Below, piece after piece: positions 10,176 through 22,689 of a stretch of DNA of 64,000 bases. A program made the position numbers and the translations under genes. Source of the DNA: Rhododendron vialii (Eukaryota; Streptophyta; Magnoliopsida; Ericales; Ericaceae); assembly GCF_030253575.1 (NCBI RefSeq), contig NC_080560.1, positions 38,425,001-38,489,000 of the forward strand, given 5' to 3'. The notes beneath the pieces are model-generated. The model had not been told where the DNA came from. It was given only the letters and a program-made list of their open reading frames with translations, and searched no databases. Within the stretch, counting starts at the first letter, position 1. The number at the start of each line of letters is the position of its first letter.

Positions 10176-13100
10176 TCAGACCCTGTTGTATCCGACTGAC
10201 TTGCTGAACAAGCGGCGTATATACACGACTTGAAGTGCACTTGCAATAGCTAGCAAAATGTACTCTCCCAGTGTGTAAAATATAACACGCTTCCGAGTGC
10301 TCTCATTTGCTGCAGCATAAAAAGACAAGGAAAATAAGGAACCGATACAAGACTATTTGTCCAACAACCATCACCACATCACAACATGAAAAAAGATGAG
10401 TATAACAGGCAATTTTGGACACATCAGCACTCCAATACATTGCCTACCTCGAAACAAACTAATAAATGAAGACCAAATCAACGAAGGAAGAAGAAAGTCA
10501 ATGATGTAGAGCATTTGAATGAGGACATGGAAAAATCTAGATTTCACATGGGACACTCTCCAGGTACCGTTGTTATTTGCTCTTGATTGAGCTTTCTTTA
10601 CTACCAAGTACCAAGGATTTCCCGTTCAGCTTCAAGGTTTTAGCTCTCTATTTGCCAGAGGTTAAATTGTCAAGACTTCTGCTAAAGGATACAATGTCTC
10701 ACTGAAGGTGGGAAATGGCTGGTGGTATGAACGTAAAGTTGTTTAATTCAACAAGATTTAACATTGACAAAAAAAATAAAAATTCAACAAGATTAACTCT
10801 CTATAGATCCTTTCATACGTTGGCTTGCTGACACATATGGGCATATCAGTGAGACATTGTTGCTACAAAAAGTGGGGACATTTTTTTTGGAAGCATCGGT
10901 TAAAAGTATTTCCCGAAAGCCATGTACTGTAGCAAAAAAATTAGAAGTAATTTTCAGCACAATAGCAGAGCAAGCTTGTGCACACTGAACATATTCTTTG
11001 AACTCGGCTATGAAGGAGATGCACTTCAAAACATGTTTGAATAATGAAAAAGCTCCGGAAGAGTTCATGAGAAGTCAAACCCAAGCTGCTCATGTGCCAA
11101 TTGAGTTGGTGCACAAAACTACCTCTGTGACTAAAATTACAGAGTTTAGGATCAATGCGAGTAATTTTTTCCCCCTATTTGTTAACATTAGGATGCAAGG
11201 GGGCGTTTTTCATTACATTTCATTCGTTCATGAGTTTATGGAGTCGACGGTATTTCAAAAAATCTACAAATTGCTGGACATATGATGCAGAGGTCTCTCA
11301 GGGGCTATGTGGGACAAATTACTGGTCAAGTATTTTAATTCACATCGCATGTCAAGTCTTTGTTAAGTCTAGAGTAGTTTAGTAGGTCAATGATTCCTAG
11401 TTGCTGAGGTTTCAATCAGTCCTGCTAAAGTTAGCAGAAGGGACAAGTAATAAAAATCTACATTCTTGGGAATTCAAATATTTGTAACATTGCTGCGGTT
11501 GACATTGCCTAATCATAAGGTAACACCGCAACAAAACAGCTTTACTGAGAGTAGTTAACCTCTGATATATTGTTATGCAATACACCACTTTTATTCTCAA
11601 ATAAAAGAAAACAGCTTACTACGACGATGACGAGCATCACGAGCTTTCAAGTACTTCTGTTCCGCTGTAACAGATTCCAATGCCTCCCTCAGCTCAGCAA
11701 TTTTAACATTAATGGGGTCCAAATGCTCTGTAACAAGCCACAATGTAAAGATCACAAAAGGAACTGCAAAAGTAATCTTCGTCTATATCGGCCTCAAGCA
11801 TGTTTTCTTGAATAAAAAGGTTCAAATAGAACCAGACTTTCATAACCAAGGTGTATTACTATTTGTACAGCAATCAATCACTAGGCCCTGTGAAATAGAC
11901 AAATACACAAGACATTACTACTGGAGTAACACTAACAATTAGATATGAATCGGACAAACCATCTTTGGCGAGGTCATGTTCATTGGGGATGTGGCCGATA
12001 TGTATGTAGAAGGAGACAGTCTCTGGTGTTGAGTGAGGATTATGGAAACAAAATTTGTACATTCCGCTACTTGGGGCCCTAAACTCAAACTTGTCACCGG
12101 ATGTCCCCTTCACCGAGTGCACCACGTTACCTGCAGGAGACGACACCTGCACAAAAACCAAAAATTAAAGATAATTACACAATTCAGCTGATATTACACA
12201 TGAACCAAGAAATACTTGCTATGGCACTGCTGTTCCGCTAATATAAAGTTTGTTCATACTCCGCATTAGTCGCCAGTAAACAGGTTAACAAAGAATACCT
12301 CATGGGCTCAGTGACAAGAAATAAAATATGGGTACCTGAGGTTTAAGAAACCATGGTTCTAGTAAAAAAAGTGTAGGGAGTTGAAATAATGTTGTTCGCT
12401 TTGTTTCCTGTAAACAATCAAAGGTTATTCGCCGTCGTCGTCAAGTCGTCCACATTTATAGAAACTCTGTGAACTTGCCCAATTTGTACAACTCAATCAC
12501 TAAATCCATGTCCCAACAATCTAATTTCACCACATGAACTTCTGTGAATTATATTTACCATTCTTCCCTATCCAAAACCACAGGCTCATCGAGTCCTCAA
12601 TATCTCTAGGCACATAGTTTTTCAGTTCTACCACCCTAGGACACAGTGGTGGTATTTGAATATCAGTAATCAACTTGCTCACTCGGAGCTAGGTTTGAAT
12701 CTCCTTGCGCGATCGTTCTAACCCGCTCGCTGCTCTAGTGCTCAGTGTCGGTCATGTATCCTGTGTGGGCTCAGAGTTCCCCCTCCTTTTTGGGGGGAGA
12801 TGCAAGAAAAGAAGGATGTTGATCATTGAGCCTGTTGCGGATAAAAAGAAGATCATTGAGCCTGTTCTCACTGATGCCCAGGTGACGATTGACAAGATAA
12901 AGTACCTACACCTACACCTACAATTGTCAATAGTTATGGGTCAGGTTTCAACGACCAGGCAAGCTCATTGCCGAGTTAGAGCGGAAGATCCAGGATGACA
13001 TCAAGCGGTGAAATAGCAGACTAAGCCACTGTGACTACCTGCTTGTACTGTTTGGGCTGAGATGATTGATAGGTTGGTCCATGTAGCATCTAACTTGAGG

Positions 13101-16100
13101 CAATCATGTACAACAACAACAAAACCCATGTAGTCCCCAATCATTGGGGGTATGGGCGGGGGAAGATTGGAGACAAATCTAACCTTTTGGCAATATGCCT
13201 TGGAATCATGTACCTGGGAATAAACCTTTCTTGGGGTAACCAATATGTTGGAACAGATACCGAAACACCACTATAGTAAGATTTGACTCGATGAAAGAGC
13301 GGTCAGAGAAGTGGAAGCAGGAGTCAAGGTAGCATCGGAGGCGAAGGCAGGAGAAGGAGTTATATATGATGAAGTTCAGGTTCGTCCAGTTCTGGATCCA
13401 TCTGACTAAGTTCCAGCGGGTGCAGATTCACCAGCAGCATTTGAGTTAGCGCCCTGCCTATTAGTTTAGACTTTTTCCTTGGTTGAAAAAGCAGACATGC
13501 TCTTTCTGTGAGGTCCTTTTTGGTGAGGTCCCATTAATGTCAACGGCTATGGGCCCAGATAACTAAGGCGCTGGCTACTCACTCAGACAATGCTCTGAAC
13601 AAGAACTTTCTTAAAGGGGATACGGAATTTAAAAAGCTCAAGCAAGAAAAATAGAAGGGAAAAAGAAAAAGAGACGACACAAGAAATATAGCAGTTTTTT
13701 ATTCAAAATTCGCAAAAGTACGGTGTAGAAATCTTAATCAATCAACAATTTAGAAGAGAGGAATGAAACTAACCTTTGCACTTTGACTCTATTAAGTTTG
13801 AAAGACGAATCGCTAAATAAAGTTTAGAATCTGAGCTTTTTTTCCCAAAGGTATCGAACTGTCGAAGCCCCATTTGGCCCAATTTCCCATTGTCTCAAAT
13901 GGTTTTTTCAAAAGTTATTTTTTGGGGGTGGGTGGGTAGTTGGGGTGTAAAGCCCACTTTTTGCTGAGAGATTTAAAGCCAAATCTATTGGGTCAAAAGC
14001 TAAAAGAGCCTAACTTACTCGGTCAAAACATAAATGACAGCCCAATTTAATAGTAAGTGGAGTTTGGGCCTAGTGAGGGTGCCAATATCACAAATACTTG
14101 ATGCATTACGTAAATATCTACATTATATATGCACTGTTATTAGCCAAAACAGGGGGTGCCCGCCACAAACCGTTATGACCGCCCTTGCTTGGACATACCC
14201 TCAATACAAACCATATTACTCAATGTTAATAATACATCATTGTTTATTACAGCCTACAGGGACCAAAATTTTCAAATTGGATCCCTAATCCCAATAAATT
14301 CATAACATTTGACAATTCAAGGGAGCAGTTAATATCATCACAGCGGAGCATAAAAGCCAGAGCAAAAGATTGGATGAATATCCCAAGCTATTTTGTTCAC
14401 ATAAAGGAAATAAGTATCATTGAGTAGATCAAAACCAAAACCCTTTTTCTATCCTCCCACAGTAGCGGGAGCCTGCAAGAAGTTCAACTATATTAGACAT
14501 AATCAATCATGCTTTCATCCTTCTAAACTGAATTATGAGCTCTCAAGGTCTTGTTGCATGCTAACTTCATCCCACAATTGCTTATTACCATAGCAAGCAA
14601 GTTCAAGATCCTGTGCACCGAAGCACCTAAATGCTTGATGAGTCTTCCTACTTGAATCTACAATATATTTGCTTGAACTACTGCCAAATCATTTTACGTA
14701 TGTATTGGGATTCCTCAATGCCTTCGTAAAGCAATTCCACGCTTCTTTTTCATACTTCTCACTGGTAACTTTGAGCTTTGATTCGTTGACCACTTTGATC
14801 AAAACTCGAACATGACTTTTGTACACAAACTCGTACCAACCATGAATGTGGGACACATTATTGTGTTGTCCATATTGCACTCATGGTTGGGTACGAGAAA
14901 ATGATAGCATGATCAGTAATCATTAATGCTAAGAAAGCAACAAATAGAACGATGTTACGTTTTTATTAGCGTCTATAGTGAAAGAAATCATAGGATACAA
15001 CATGTTTTTTGAAATATTTTTGGTTCTATTGTTGCAGCCAAAAAAAAATGCTATAGTTGAGAGACGTGTAAATGTTACTTCTAGTACATTTCACATGGAC
15101 ATTTTAGCGAACACACCTGATTATTTGAAGCCACGGTCCTAAAACCTATCCCACTTTCACCACAAACAATCATAGGAGCACAATATACATGAACACAATT
15201 TAATCACAAGAATACATTAAGAGCATAATAGGAGTACGAATGAACAATGCCTATCACACTTCCTCTCAAACATTCCTGGAACTCACTACAAAGATGTGTT
15301 CGGATTGGGTTGAGAAAGAACACAATAGCAAGTTAAAAAAAACAAGTTCTATTGAGCACACAAGAGCGTTGGAAAATTACCATATGCAAAGGGAGTCAGA
15401 TTATTCTGTCATTGTAATGGCCGTGACGCCAGCCTTTTGGCCAATATACACAAGTTACGTGTTATTGGTTGTTCTATTTCTGTCCTCAGTTTTTGTATTT
15501 TGTGGTAAGTTCAAATAAGCCATAGAACTTCAATTCCCAACTCATAGTGAAAAAAGATAACTAAAACTGAACCAATCTTCTTCAACTTCATCATTCTCGC
15601 TTGGAAATTTAGTCGAACGCCTTACCTATGCCTAGATTATTTGGAACCACAAAACTAACATCTATAAGAATACCATCCGAAACGTTCACTGAAGCGAGCC
15701 AAAGTAAGCAATGAAATAGTTAGAACTTTCATCTCAAAACTAAAGGTTGCCACAACTTCATCTCTAACTTTCACACCTAACGTTGATAGAGTAAAAGAAG
15801 GAACATGTTCAAGCTAATCAGGGAAACCTAAGAGTAAAATTCAGATTATTAAGAAGGGTCCTTCCTACCTATCCGATCTGCAGACGCGATATGCATATAG
15901 ATGGTTGAGGATATTTGCATCTATATCGCTAATATCAAAGTGAGTTTAACTCAAATCATGAGAGACTCAAAGTGAATTTTACTCATATCATGAGAGACTC
16001 AAATCCTTAAATTTTAGAAGGCTATTTTGTGCCTCTGAAATTTACTTTTGCGCCATTAGTGAAACTTTTACACGAATTTATGCTTAAATATGGGTTTGTC

Positions 16101-16895
16101 CATAGGAGTGCTTCATGTCAAATGAAGCTTTTACTCAAATTTGAGTAAAAGAAGTAAAGGTTAGAGATGCTGTACCATGCGTACTTATGCTTAGTTTTAA
16201 GGAGTATTGTGCACTGAAAATAACTACAAAGATACCCATAGCTTTACCCAACAGCCAAATGTGCGACAAAGATACTCCAATAGAAGCATCCATGTTACAC
16301 AGCTATACATAAGCTGTACGGATGGCAAAATGCATAAAAATTTGACACTATCAATCAAGTGGTGTTCGACAAAATCAGCAACCTAGAAAACCCAGAAAAT
16401 CTACAACAAATTTCCAACTCCCCCGTACACTTAGTTTTGGGCCCCACATGAACGTCCGGTGAGAGAGAGACATGGGGCACCATGTGGCGGCACCCAGAGC
16501 ACTGTATTATTTTCCCCAACCAATCCACCCACTTTGTATTTACCCCATATTTACCTTAAACACCCAGCAAATCTACAGCAGATTTCCATTCTCCACCAAA
16601 TCAATTTCAAAAATACCATCAAATGAGTTTGACCCCAAAACTCTAGAAAAAATATGGGCGCAGAAAGTAACGAAACCCAAAACTCTAATGTATTTTTGTA
16701 TTTTTTTGGTCATTACTCATACTAATATATAAAAATTCCTGAAGCGAGTAGAGTTAAAGCTAATTATTGAACACCCTAACCCTTTACAATCGAAAAACAA
16801 ACAAATTCAATCAATCACAACGACAAAGTCGCCTTACGATCGAATCAATCACAGAACATAAAGCAAACAAATCATGGATACGCGTATACGCATAT

Positions 16896-16945
<50 letters not shown>

Positions 16946-17168
16946 CGATGAAGTCGATGCCGGGGTGGTCGGAGCTCCAGAAGATGTCGTGATCGACGAC
17001 GACGAAGTTTCCGGAGACGGAGTCGCCCTCATAGAACACGAACTCGGAGACGCATTCGACGTCGTTTACGGTCACGGAGAGAGCCGAGACGTCGCCCGCG
17101 AAGAAGCTCAGCAGTAGAAGCCCTACCATTACCCAAGCGTGCGTCTTCTTTCTCCCTCCTCTCTCCAT
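10176..17168 (-). CDS. Transmembrane emp24 domain-containing protein, p24 beta subfamily
   Basis: Exons on the minus strand: 17168-16947, 12146-11960, 11727-11620 and 10309-10176, all GT-AG; the joined frame is 216 aa. Order: signal peptide (about 1-30, VMVGLLLLSFFAG core), GOLD domain starting ALSVTVNDVECVSEFV with the paired cysteines of p24 proteins (VECV and KFCFHNPHS), a coiled-coil segment (AELREALESVTAEQKYLKAR), one transmembrane helix (YILLAIASALQVVYI) and a short cytosolic tail RRLFSKSVGYNRV. p24 proteins cycle between ER and Golgi in COPI/COPII vesicles as cargo receptors. Length and sequence match the plant p24-beta type. Intron 1 is long (4.8 kb) and begins, just after its GTAATC donor, with a (CT)n tract. 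No defect seen. Confidence 0.94.
12147..16946 (-). other. 4.8-kb first intron of the p24 gene
   Basis: It contains no intact gene. About 13100-13240 carries ACAACAACAAAACCCATGTA followed by a stretch resembling the 3' part of dispersed plant SINE-like repeats. About 12700-13480 shows decayed coding-like sequence of unknown origin. A 63-codon frame at 14689-14880 (-) was not recognised. The 5' end of the intron on the minus strand is a (CT)n microsatellite. Confidence 0.5.
16900..16942. repeat. (GA)n microsatellite next to a splice donor
   Basis: About 21 GA units abut the p24 exon 1 donor (16946-16945). On the transcribed strand this is a polypyrimidine tract directly after the 5' splice site. 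Confidence 0.9.
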
Positions 17169-17223
17169 TCTTCGATTAAGACTTCAATTTCGATTACGAT
17201 TCAGGTTTCCAAGCACTGGGTAA

Positions 17224-17250
<27 letters not shown>
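17224..17250. repeat. (GA)n microsatellite in the p24 5' leader region
   Basis: About 13 GA units lie 56 bp upstream of the p24 start codon. Confidence 0.85.
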
Positions 17251-17254
<4 letters not shown>

Positions 17255-17869
17255 TGTTCTAGTATTTTTTTTCCGACTGCTGGGCTGCTGGCCGCTGGGA
17301 GTCTGAGATGACTTCCATACAAATCTACAGCATTTGTGAGGAGAAATCTATCGGTCAGCTTTCGCACAGGCTCCTGACATTGATAAATAAGTTAATTGAC
17401 TTATTTTTTTTGTATAAATTAATTTTATATTAATTTTTTTTTATAAATTATTGTTTCGTTATAATAAAAGAAATCTAAAAAGTATATATTTTTATGATCG
17501 AAATCCAAATTATTTTGAATAAAAATGAAAAAAATAATTTATTGACTTTTTTTTAACAAAAAAATAAAATTTTAATTGTAATTTTTTACTTTTTAGATTT
17601 TTCTTGATAAAAAGAATCAATAATCCACATAAAGTTGATGAAAAATTAAAAAATGCAAAAAAAATTTGAATAAAAATAAAAAAATAAGTCATTTGACTTA
17701 TTTAGCCGAATAAGTAATTTAACTTGCGCACAGCACAAAACTAATTTTTTATAAGAGCCCATGGGTGGCCTTTGGGGAGACTTGAACCTGGGGTTGCAAA
17801 TCCCAAGCCACCTGAACCAAAACCAAACCCTTGCGTTTAGTTATTTTTTAAGTATTTTAACCTCCCAAG
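17251..17869. other. Intergenic, AT-rich
   Basis: Strongly AT-rich sequence with no gene; upstream region of the p24 gene. No clear TATA box could be chosen. Confidence 0.4.
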
Positions 17870-18211
17870 TAGAGGAGTCAAATAAGGTGAGCTAACAAGG
17901 GCACGACATGATACAAATATGGTTTTAGACGAATTGGGTGCGGGCACAGCGGTTCAGGCATGACACGAGAGGGGGCCGAAAACGGCACGACATGATCCTA
18001 GACATGCATGAAAGGGCACGGTGCATGACACAACGAATACCAAGTTGTTAGTTACACCAAATGTTTTTCCCAAAGGAACTCGGTTGTAGATAGACTGACA
18101 CACACTACACGGCGTGACATGATTAAAAAAGGTAAGGCAAGACACAAAACATGATTGGTACGAAAGCTAAATGGATCGGGCCGACATCCCATGACCTGTT
18201 TGACATTTCTA
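17870..18211. mobile_element. Non-autonomous hAT-like element rich in CACGACA-type words
   Basis: The left end TAGAGGAGTCAAATAAGGT pairs with the inverted right end TAGAAATGTCAAACAGGTC. The interior repeats GGCACGACATGA, GGCATGACACGA and GGCGTGACATGA. Flanking 8-mers CTCCCAAG and CTCAAGTC agree only partly, so the insertion is old or the boundary is off by a few bases. Confidence 0.5.
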
Positions 18212-18279
18212 CTCAAGTCTCAACTTCTGAGAAATTATTTACCATCAGCTTAGTATCCTAGTAAATCTTTAGTGTGTTC

Positions 18280-18311
18280 CCCCCCCCCCCCCCCCGCGCG
18301 CGCGCGCGCAT
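18280..18311. repeat. Poly-C followed by (CG)n
   Basis: About 17 C followed by about seven CG units. A potential Z-DNA or sequencing-difficult tract. Confidence 0.9.
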
Positions 18312-18771
18312 CCAAAAAAATGGGTACAGTAATTCTTTAGTACTTTTATATTTTAGTTGACTTGTTTATGTTGCTAATAGAATTTTTTTTAGTTCATCAT
18401 CAAAATATGCCAAAAGAAAAAAAATTTGGACAGAACTTAAAAATATGTCAAAAAATTCTATCTGTATTGATTCTCTTTAGTGATTTTTATCATATATTTA
18501 ATTTTATTCTTTGAGGCGAATCACAAATTAAAATTCTTGGCCGGAAAATTTGAAGAAATTGAGAAAGAGACCACATCAATTCGATTTTAATAGAAGACAC
18601 CAAACAAGTGCTTTTAGACACACACACACAAACAAGTTCTTTCGATTCTCTTTACATGTGTTATCTTGATAAATAAACAACAAAAACTTTGACAAAATAA
18701 TTCATGTTCGAGTGTGGATAATGAGTATTGTTTGTTATCACAAACCATTTTGTTTTTCAATTAGCTTGATA

Positions 18772-18800
18772 CTAGCGTCAAACCCGTGCTATGCACACAT
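18772..18800 (-). mobile_element. 3' terminus of a Helitron-like element (minus orientation)
   Basis: On the minus strand the sequence ends with a GTGC/GCAC hairpin (18786-18796), then GGTTTGACG, then CTAG followed by T. This is the canonical hairpin plus CTRR-T end of plant Helitrons. The element would extend to the right; no convincing TC 5' end was found, so its length is unknown. Confidence 0.55.
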
Positions 18801-19019
18801 AGAAAAGGTAAACTAAAAGTGAGAAACACTATAACAAAGGTTTCAAACATTAAAGATGTGTACCCCTGTCAATTTCACCTAAATCATTACAGAGCACCTG
18901 AAGGCATAGCAATAAGCAGAGAATACATTAGATCACCAAAACTCCAATGATACAAAAATGATAAAGTGGTGAATGTTAGTATAGATGAATTCCCTTCATT
19001 TTTTTTTATTTTTATTTTT

Positions 19020-19260
19020 TGGAAAAGATCACAAGATGTACAAAAGCTCATATCATATCTCTAACTAAAACGGTATCTAAATCGGGCGGAATACAACCCG
19101 TTTGAAATAAAACTTTCCTTTGCAAACAGCTCGAGCCAATCTAGTGAGCAGCTAAGTTGTTCTTCCTGTTAGACCAAACAAAACTCCACTGCTTTGAACA
19201 TACATGCCCAACTTCTAATATCATCCACCAAAGCAGCAATCTCCCAACCCAACAGAGGAA
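19020..19260 (-). pseudogene. RNase H-like domain remnant of a non-LTR retrotransposon
   Basis: Minus-strand frames read EIAALVDDIRSW, then after a frame change SNRKNNLAAH, a stop, and LARAVCKGK. This spacing resembles the C-terminal RNase H-like (RVT_3) domain of plant LINE-derived proteins, which carry an R..N.AAH.LA motif. At least one frameshift and one stop are present. It may lie inside the Helitron that ends at 18772. Confidence 0.5.
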
Positions 19261-20112
19261 AGCATTGAGAGTGCCTAGAAAGGAACACAAGAAGAATTGC
19301 ATTAATCAGTAATCTCAATAGAAAAGAACAATTCATTGCTCCTGCGTGTAGCTTTGACAGTGGTTTGCAGGCTGCAGCTCCTTCTAAACTAACATCTCGT
19401 ATACCTAAAACATAAAGTCAAAACATTATTATAAGTTTCATTTCTTGAATTAAACAGCGGCACTATTGGTATAAAAGTTGTTATAAATTCTCGACGCAAC
19501 GATACCAAAATTCAGGGCCACTCAATTAAATTCCGAAAAATTGAGCCAACAAAATAGCATCAGATGCGCATATCATCATCGAGAGAAGATGTAGAATCCA
19601 ACCAAATCTATTGATTTTTTTTCATACGTGAAGAAAGTTACACACATTGTTATAAAATGAAAATTTGCACCAAAAAATGAAAAAAAAAATGATGCATAGA
19701 TGCGCGATTGGAAACATTAAAAAAGAAAATCATTATAAAATGTCGATGCCTACTTCTAAAATATTTGGAACCGCCCCAAATTAGCCCCTCAAGAGTTCAA
19801 CTCTTGGTTCTGTCCTTGCACGTCAAGGAAAGAGTATGGAATTTATTTAGAGTGAAAAGACAAAATTACCCCCCTACAAAGCGAACACGCACATCACATA
19901 TATGTTCTACGTTGAGAACTTTAACTGTAAAGAACCGAATAGACTATCATGCTCCCGGTAGTAGTAAAGTTATTCACCCTAAAAATTAACGTACTGATAA
20001 ACCCTTTTCGAAAGTTTTACAAAATTTAACCTATATTTTTCATTTTCAAACATCTTCTTAATTTAGTTTCCTCCCATCAAAACAGGATCTCTCTTATTTA
20101 ACATGTATTGAG

Positions 20113-20662
20113 TAGGGGTGCGCACGGTCTGAATTGGTCTGGTTTTCTAGAAAACCAGTAACCGGACCATTTCAAATGGTTCTGGAAAATTGAGAACCAA
20201 AACCTAATCAACGTATGCGTGGAACCTAACCAGAACCAAACCGCAAGATCAGTCCGGTTTTGATTCGGTTCCGGTTCTATCCAAATGAAATTTCCTAACA
20301 AGTGAATCCTTAATTGTTTGGGTTCCTAACATTAAAACCTTTCCTAACAAATGAAATTTTCATATCTAAATAAGTTGATTTTAACAAGAAAAAGAATAAC
20401 CTACCAAATCCATAGTAACATACAGTATTTAATTACACAAACACACACACACACACACAGATATATATCAATATGTAAGAGTTCTAAATGGTTCGATTCG
20501 GTTCTAACCACGGTTCTTCAATTGAAAATCAGTAACCGAACCAAAATGAACGGTTCTTATTTTTTTGGAACTATAACATGACCGTAAAATCGGACCAAGT
20601 AGGACAGTTCGGTCTGGATTGGACCGGTTTCGTGGTTCAGGCGGTTTTCTTGAGCACTCCTA
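20113..20662. mobile_element. Non-autonomous hAT-like element rich in GGTTC/CCGGTT words
   Basis: The left end TAGGGGTGCGCACGG pairs with the inverted right end TAGGAGTGCTCAAG. Flanks GTATTGAG (20105-20112) and GTGCTGAG (20663-20670) match at 6 of 8 positions, as expected for a mutated hAT target duplication. The interior is filled with words such as GGTTCTGG, CGGTTC and ACCGGAC on both strands. It also contains a (CA)n run at about 20440. No transposase. Confidence 0.65.
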
Positions 20663-20670
20663 GTGCTGAG

Positions 20671-21088
20671 CATATCTTTTCTTTATGTGTGTGTGTATGT
20701 TGTAAAGAAAAATAAAATTTGGAGAGATACTCTTTCAAAACAAGTAGAAATAAAATATAGGACATCACCATCAAAATTCCAAATAGAGTGCTTTGGTTAT
20801 GCATAAAACTTGTAAAGTTTGTTCACCAAACAACTAAAATGTTCTGTCAAATTGTGATAGTCTACGACATAATTCTGTGAGCTTTCAAACGAGGAAAATT
20901 GTTATTAGGCTCGTATAAATGCTTTATTTTTTTAACACAAAAGCCAACAAAAGAGGACATCACGTGAACAACTTCATCAAGACAAATTATAGTATGTTAC
21001 AACATACACAAGCGGCCGGCCGATAAACAAGGGACTACAAACATGACATCGTTGGAGTTATAATATATACTCCCAAAAGCATCGTACT
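20671..21088. other. Intergenic, no gene recognised
   Basis: AT-rich sequence between transposons; nothing further could be supported. Confidence 0.4.
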
Positions 21089-21395
21089 CAAGTAGCTAAG
21101 TTAATTACCTTGATTTTCGAAGGAGATCCCCTGTCCGACTCCCATCCGGACAGGGATCTGTTTGACTCTTCTCGGCCGTTGATCTCGCAAATCAACGGCT
21201 GAGATGAGCCGAACACTTTTTGTGCCAAAATGAGACTCAAGTAACTAAGTTAATTATCTTGATTTTCGAAGGAGATCCCCTATCTGACTCTTCTCGGCCG
21301 TTGATCTTGCAAATCAACGGCTGAGATGAGCCGAACGTGCCTCTGTCCGGATGAGAGTCAGACAGGGGATCCGATCTCCTTGATTTTGGCCTAAC
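21089..21395. mobile_element. Tandemly duplicated fold-back element
   Basis: The segment CAAGTAGCTAAGTTAATTAC followed by CTTGATTTTCGAAGGAGATC starts at 21089 and again at 21238 (149-bp offset). Each copy contains the palindrome GGCCGTTGATC...AATCAACGGCT. The outer ends are inverted: GGAGATCCCCTGTCCGACTC (21122) against GGAGATC..CCCTGTCTGACTC on the minus strand at about 21390. The right end overwrites the C-terminus of the cystatin-like exon. Confidence 0.6.
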
Positions 21396-21639
21396 ACGTT
21401 GTACTTCAACTTTGGAGATGGCATCCCACACCTTTGCTTGGAATGTCGAAGTATGACCATCACCGGCAGCAGCAGAAGTGTCTTTGGCATCAAAGGTTAT
21501 ATAGTACATATAGCCGGTTACTACCTCATAGTTTGCCTTCACGACCTTCACAAACTGCAGATTTAAAACTTACAGGGGTTACTTGGGAATACAGTTTATA
21601 TATTTTTTGTCTAATTCAAAAAGATTAATTAAAGAAACC

Positions 21640-22439
21640 AAAGCAACACAAAGTGTGTGTATATCAATCAATACACTTGTAATAAAAGAACCTAGCATGG
21701 TAAGCCAGGGCATGGTGTGAAATTATATTATTGCCCTTCAAATTTTTTTCTTTTCATTTTGCCCTTTCAAGTGTTGGTGTTTGGGTAGTTTTGGTATGTG
21801 ACATTATCAATCATTACACTTGTAATTAAAGAATGTAGGATGGCAAGCCATGCCACTAGGTGAAATGACCGATTTGCCTTTGTAGTTTGTTCGGAGAGTG
21901 GCTACACCAAGCATAGCCATAATGTGATTTGACATAAATGCCCTCCTTTATTTATGATGAAAGAGGTATTTTTGTAGTTTGGTATTTTGTTGGAAGGCAA
22001 AATAGGGAATTGTGTTTGGTATAGCCACATCATGAAAAGATGAATTTGCCCTTGTAGTTTTTAAGGGATTGTATTGGACTTTTGAGGGTATTTTGGACTT
22101 ATCCTGTTGAAGAAAATTGAGTGGCTATCCTTATTTTGTGTTTTTTTCCCTTAATTTATGGCTTACTTTTGACTTTTGAAATACTTTTTTCACTTTTTCC
22201 CCCCTTAATTTATGACAAATGTTGCTTTGTCAAGAAGAAAATGAGGTACATTGTGAAAAAGATGAATTTACCCTTTTGATGAATTTACCCTTTTAATTTG
22301 GCAATGATGGATTTAAGAGGTTGAGGTATTTTATGTAACTTGATATTGAGTTTAAAGGCAAAAGGGAGAAGAGTGGCAAGCATAGCCATTTCATGAATAT
22401 ATGAAATTACTCTTGTAGTTTGGCAATAGTAGATTTAAT
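21640..22439. other. Intron-like AT-rich stretch, no gene
   Basis: It shows scattered diverged repeats of TGTAGTTTGG and GGTATTTTRGGT words but no coding potential. It lies inside the large intron of the broken cystatin-like gene. Confidence 0.4.
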
Positions 22440-22670
22440 AGGTGGGGTATTTTAGGTTTTTTTTTTTCCTTTGCTTAGTCAAGAAGAAAATGCTTTTCGG
22501 GGGTATTTTAGGTATTTTAAGTCCTCCTTTTCTCAGTCAAGAAGAAAAGGTTTTTCAGGGATATTTTAGGTATTTTAAGTCCTCATTTTCTTAGTCAAGA
22601 AGAAAAGACTTTTCGGGGGTATTTTAGGTATTTTAAGTCATTTTCTTAATCAAGAAGAAAAGGCTTTTTC
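22440..22670. repeat. Tandem repeat, ~60-bp unit, 3-4 copies
   Basis: Each unit contains GGTATTTTAGGTATTTTAAG followed by TTTCTTAGTCAAGAAGAAAA and CTTTTCGGG. Copies start near 22440, 22499, 22557 and 22617. Confidence 0.75.
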
Positions 22671-22689
22671 GTAATTTAAGGGTATTGAA

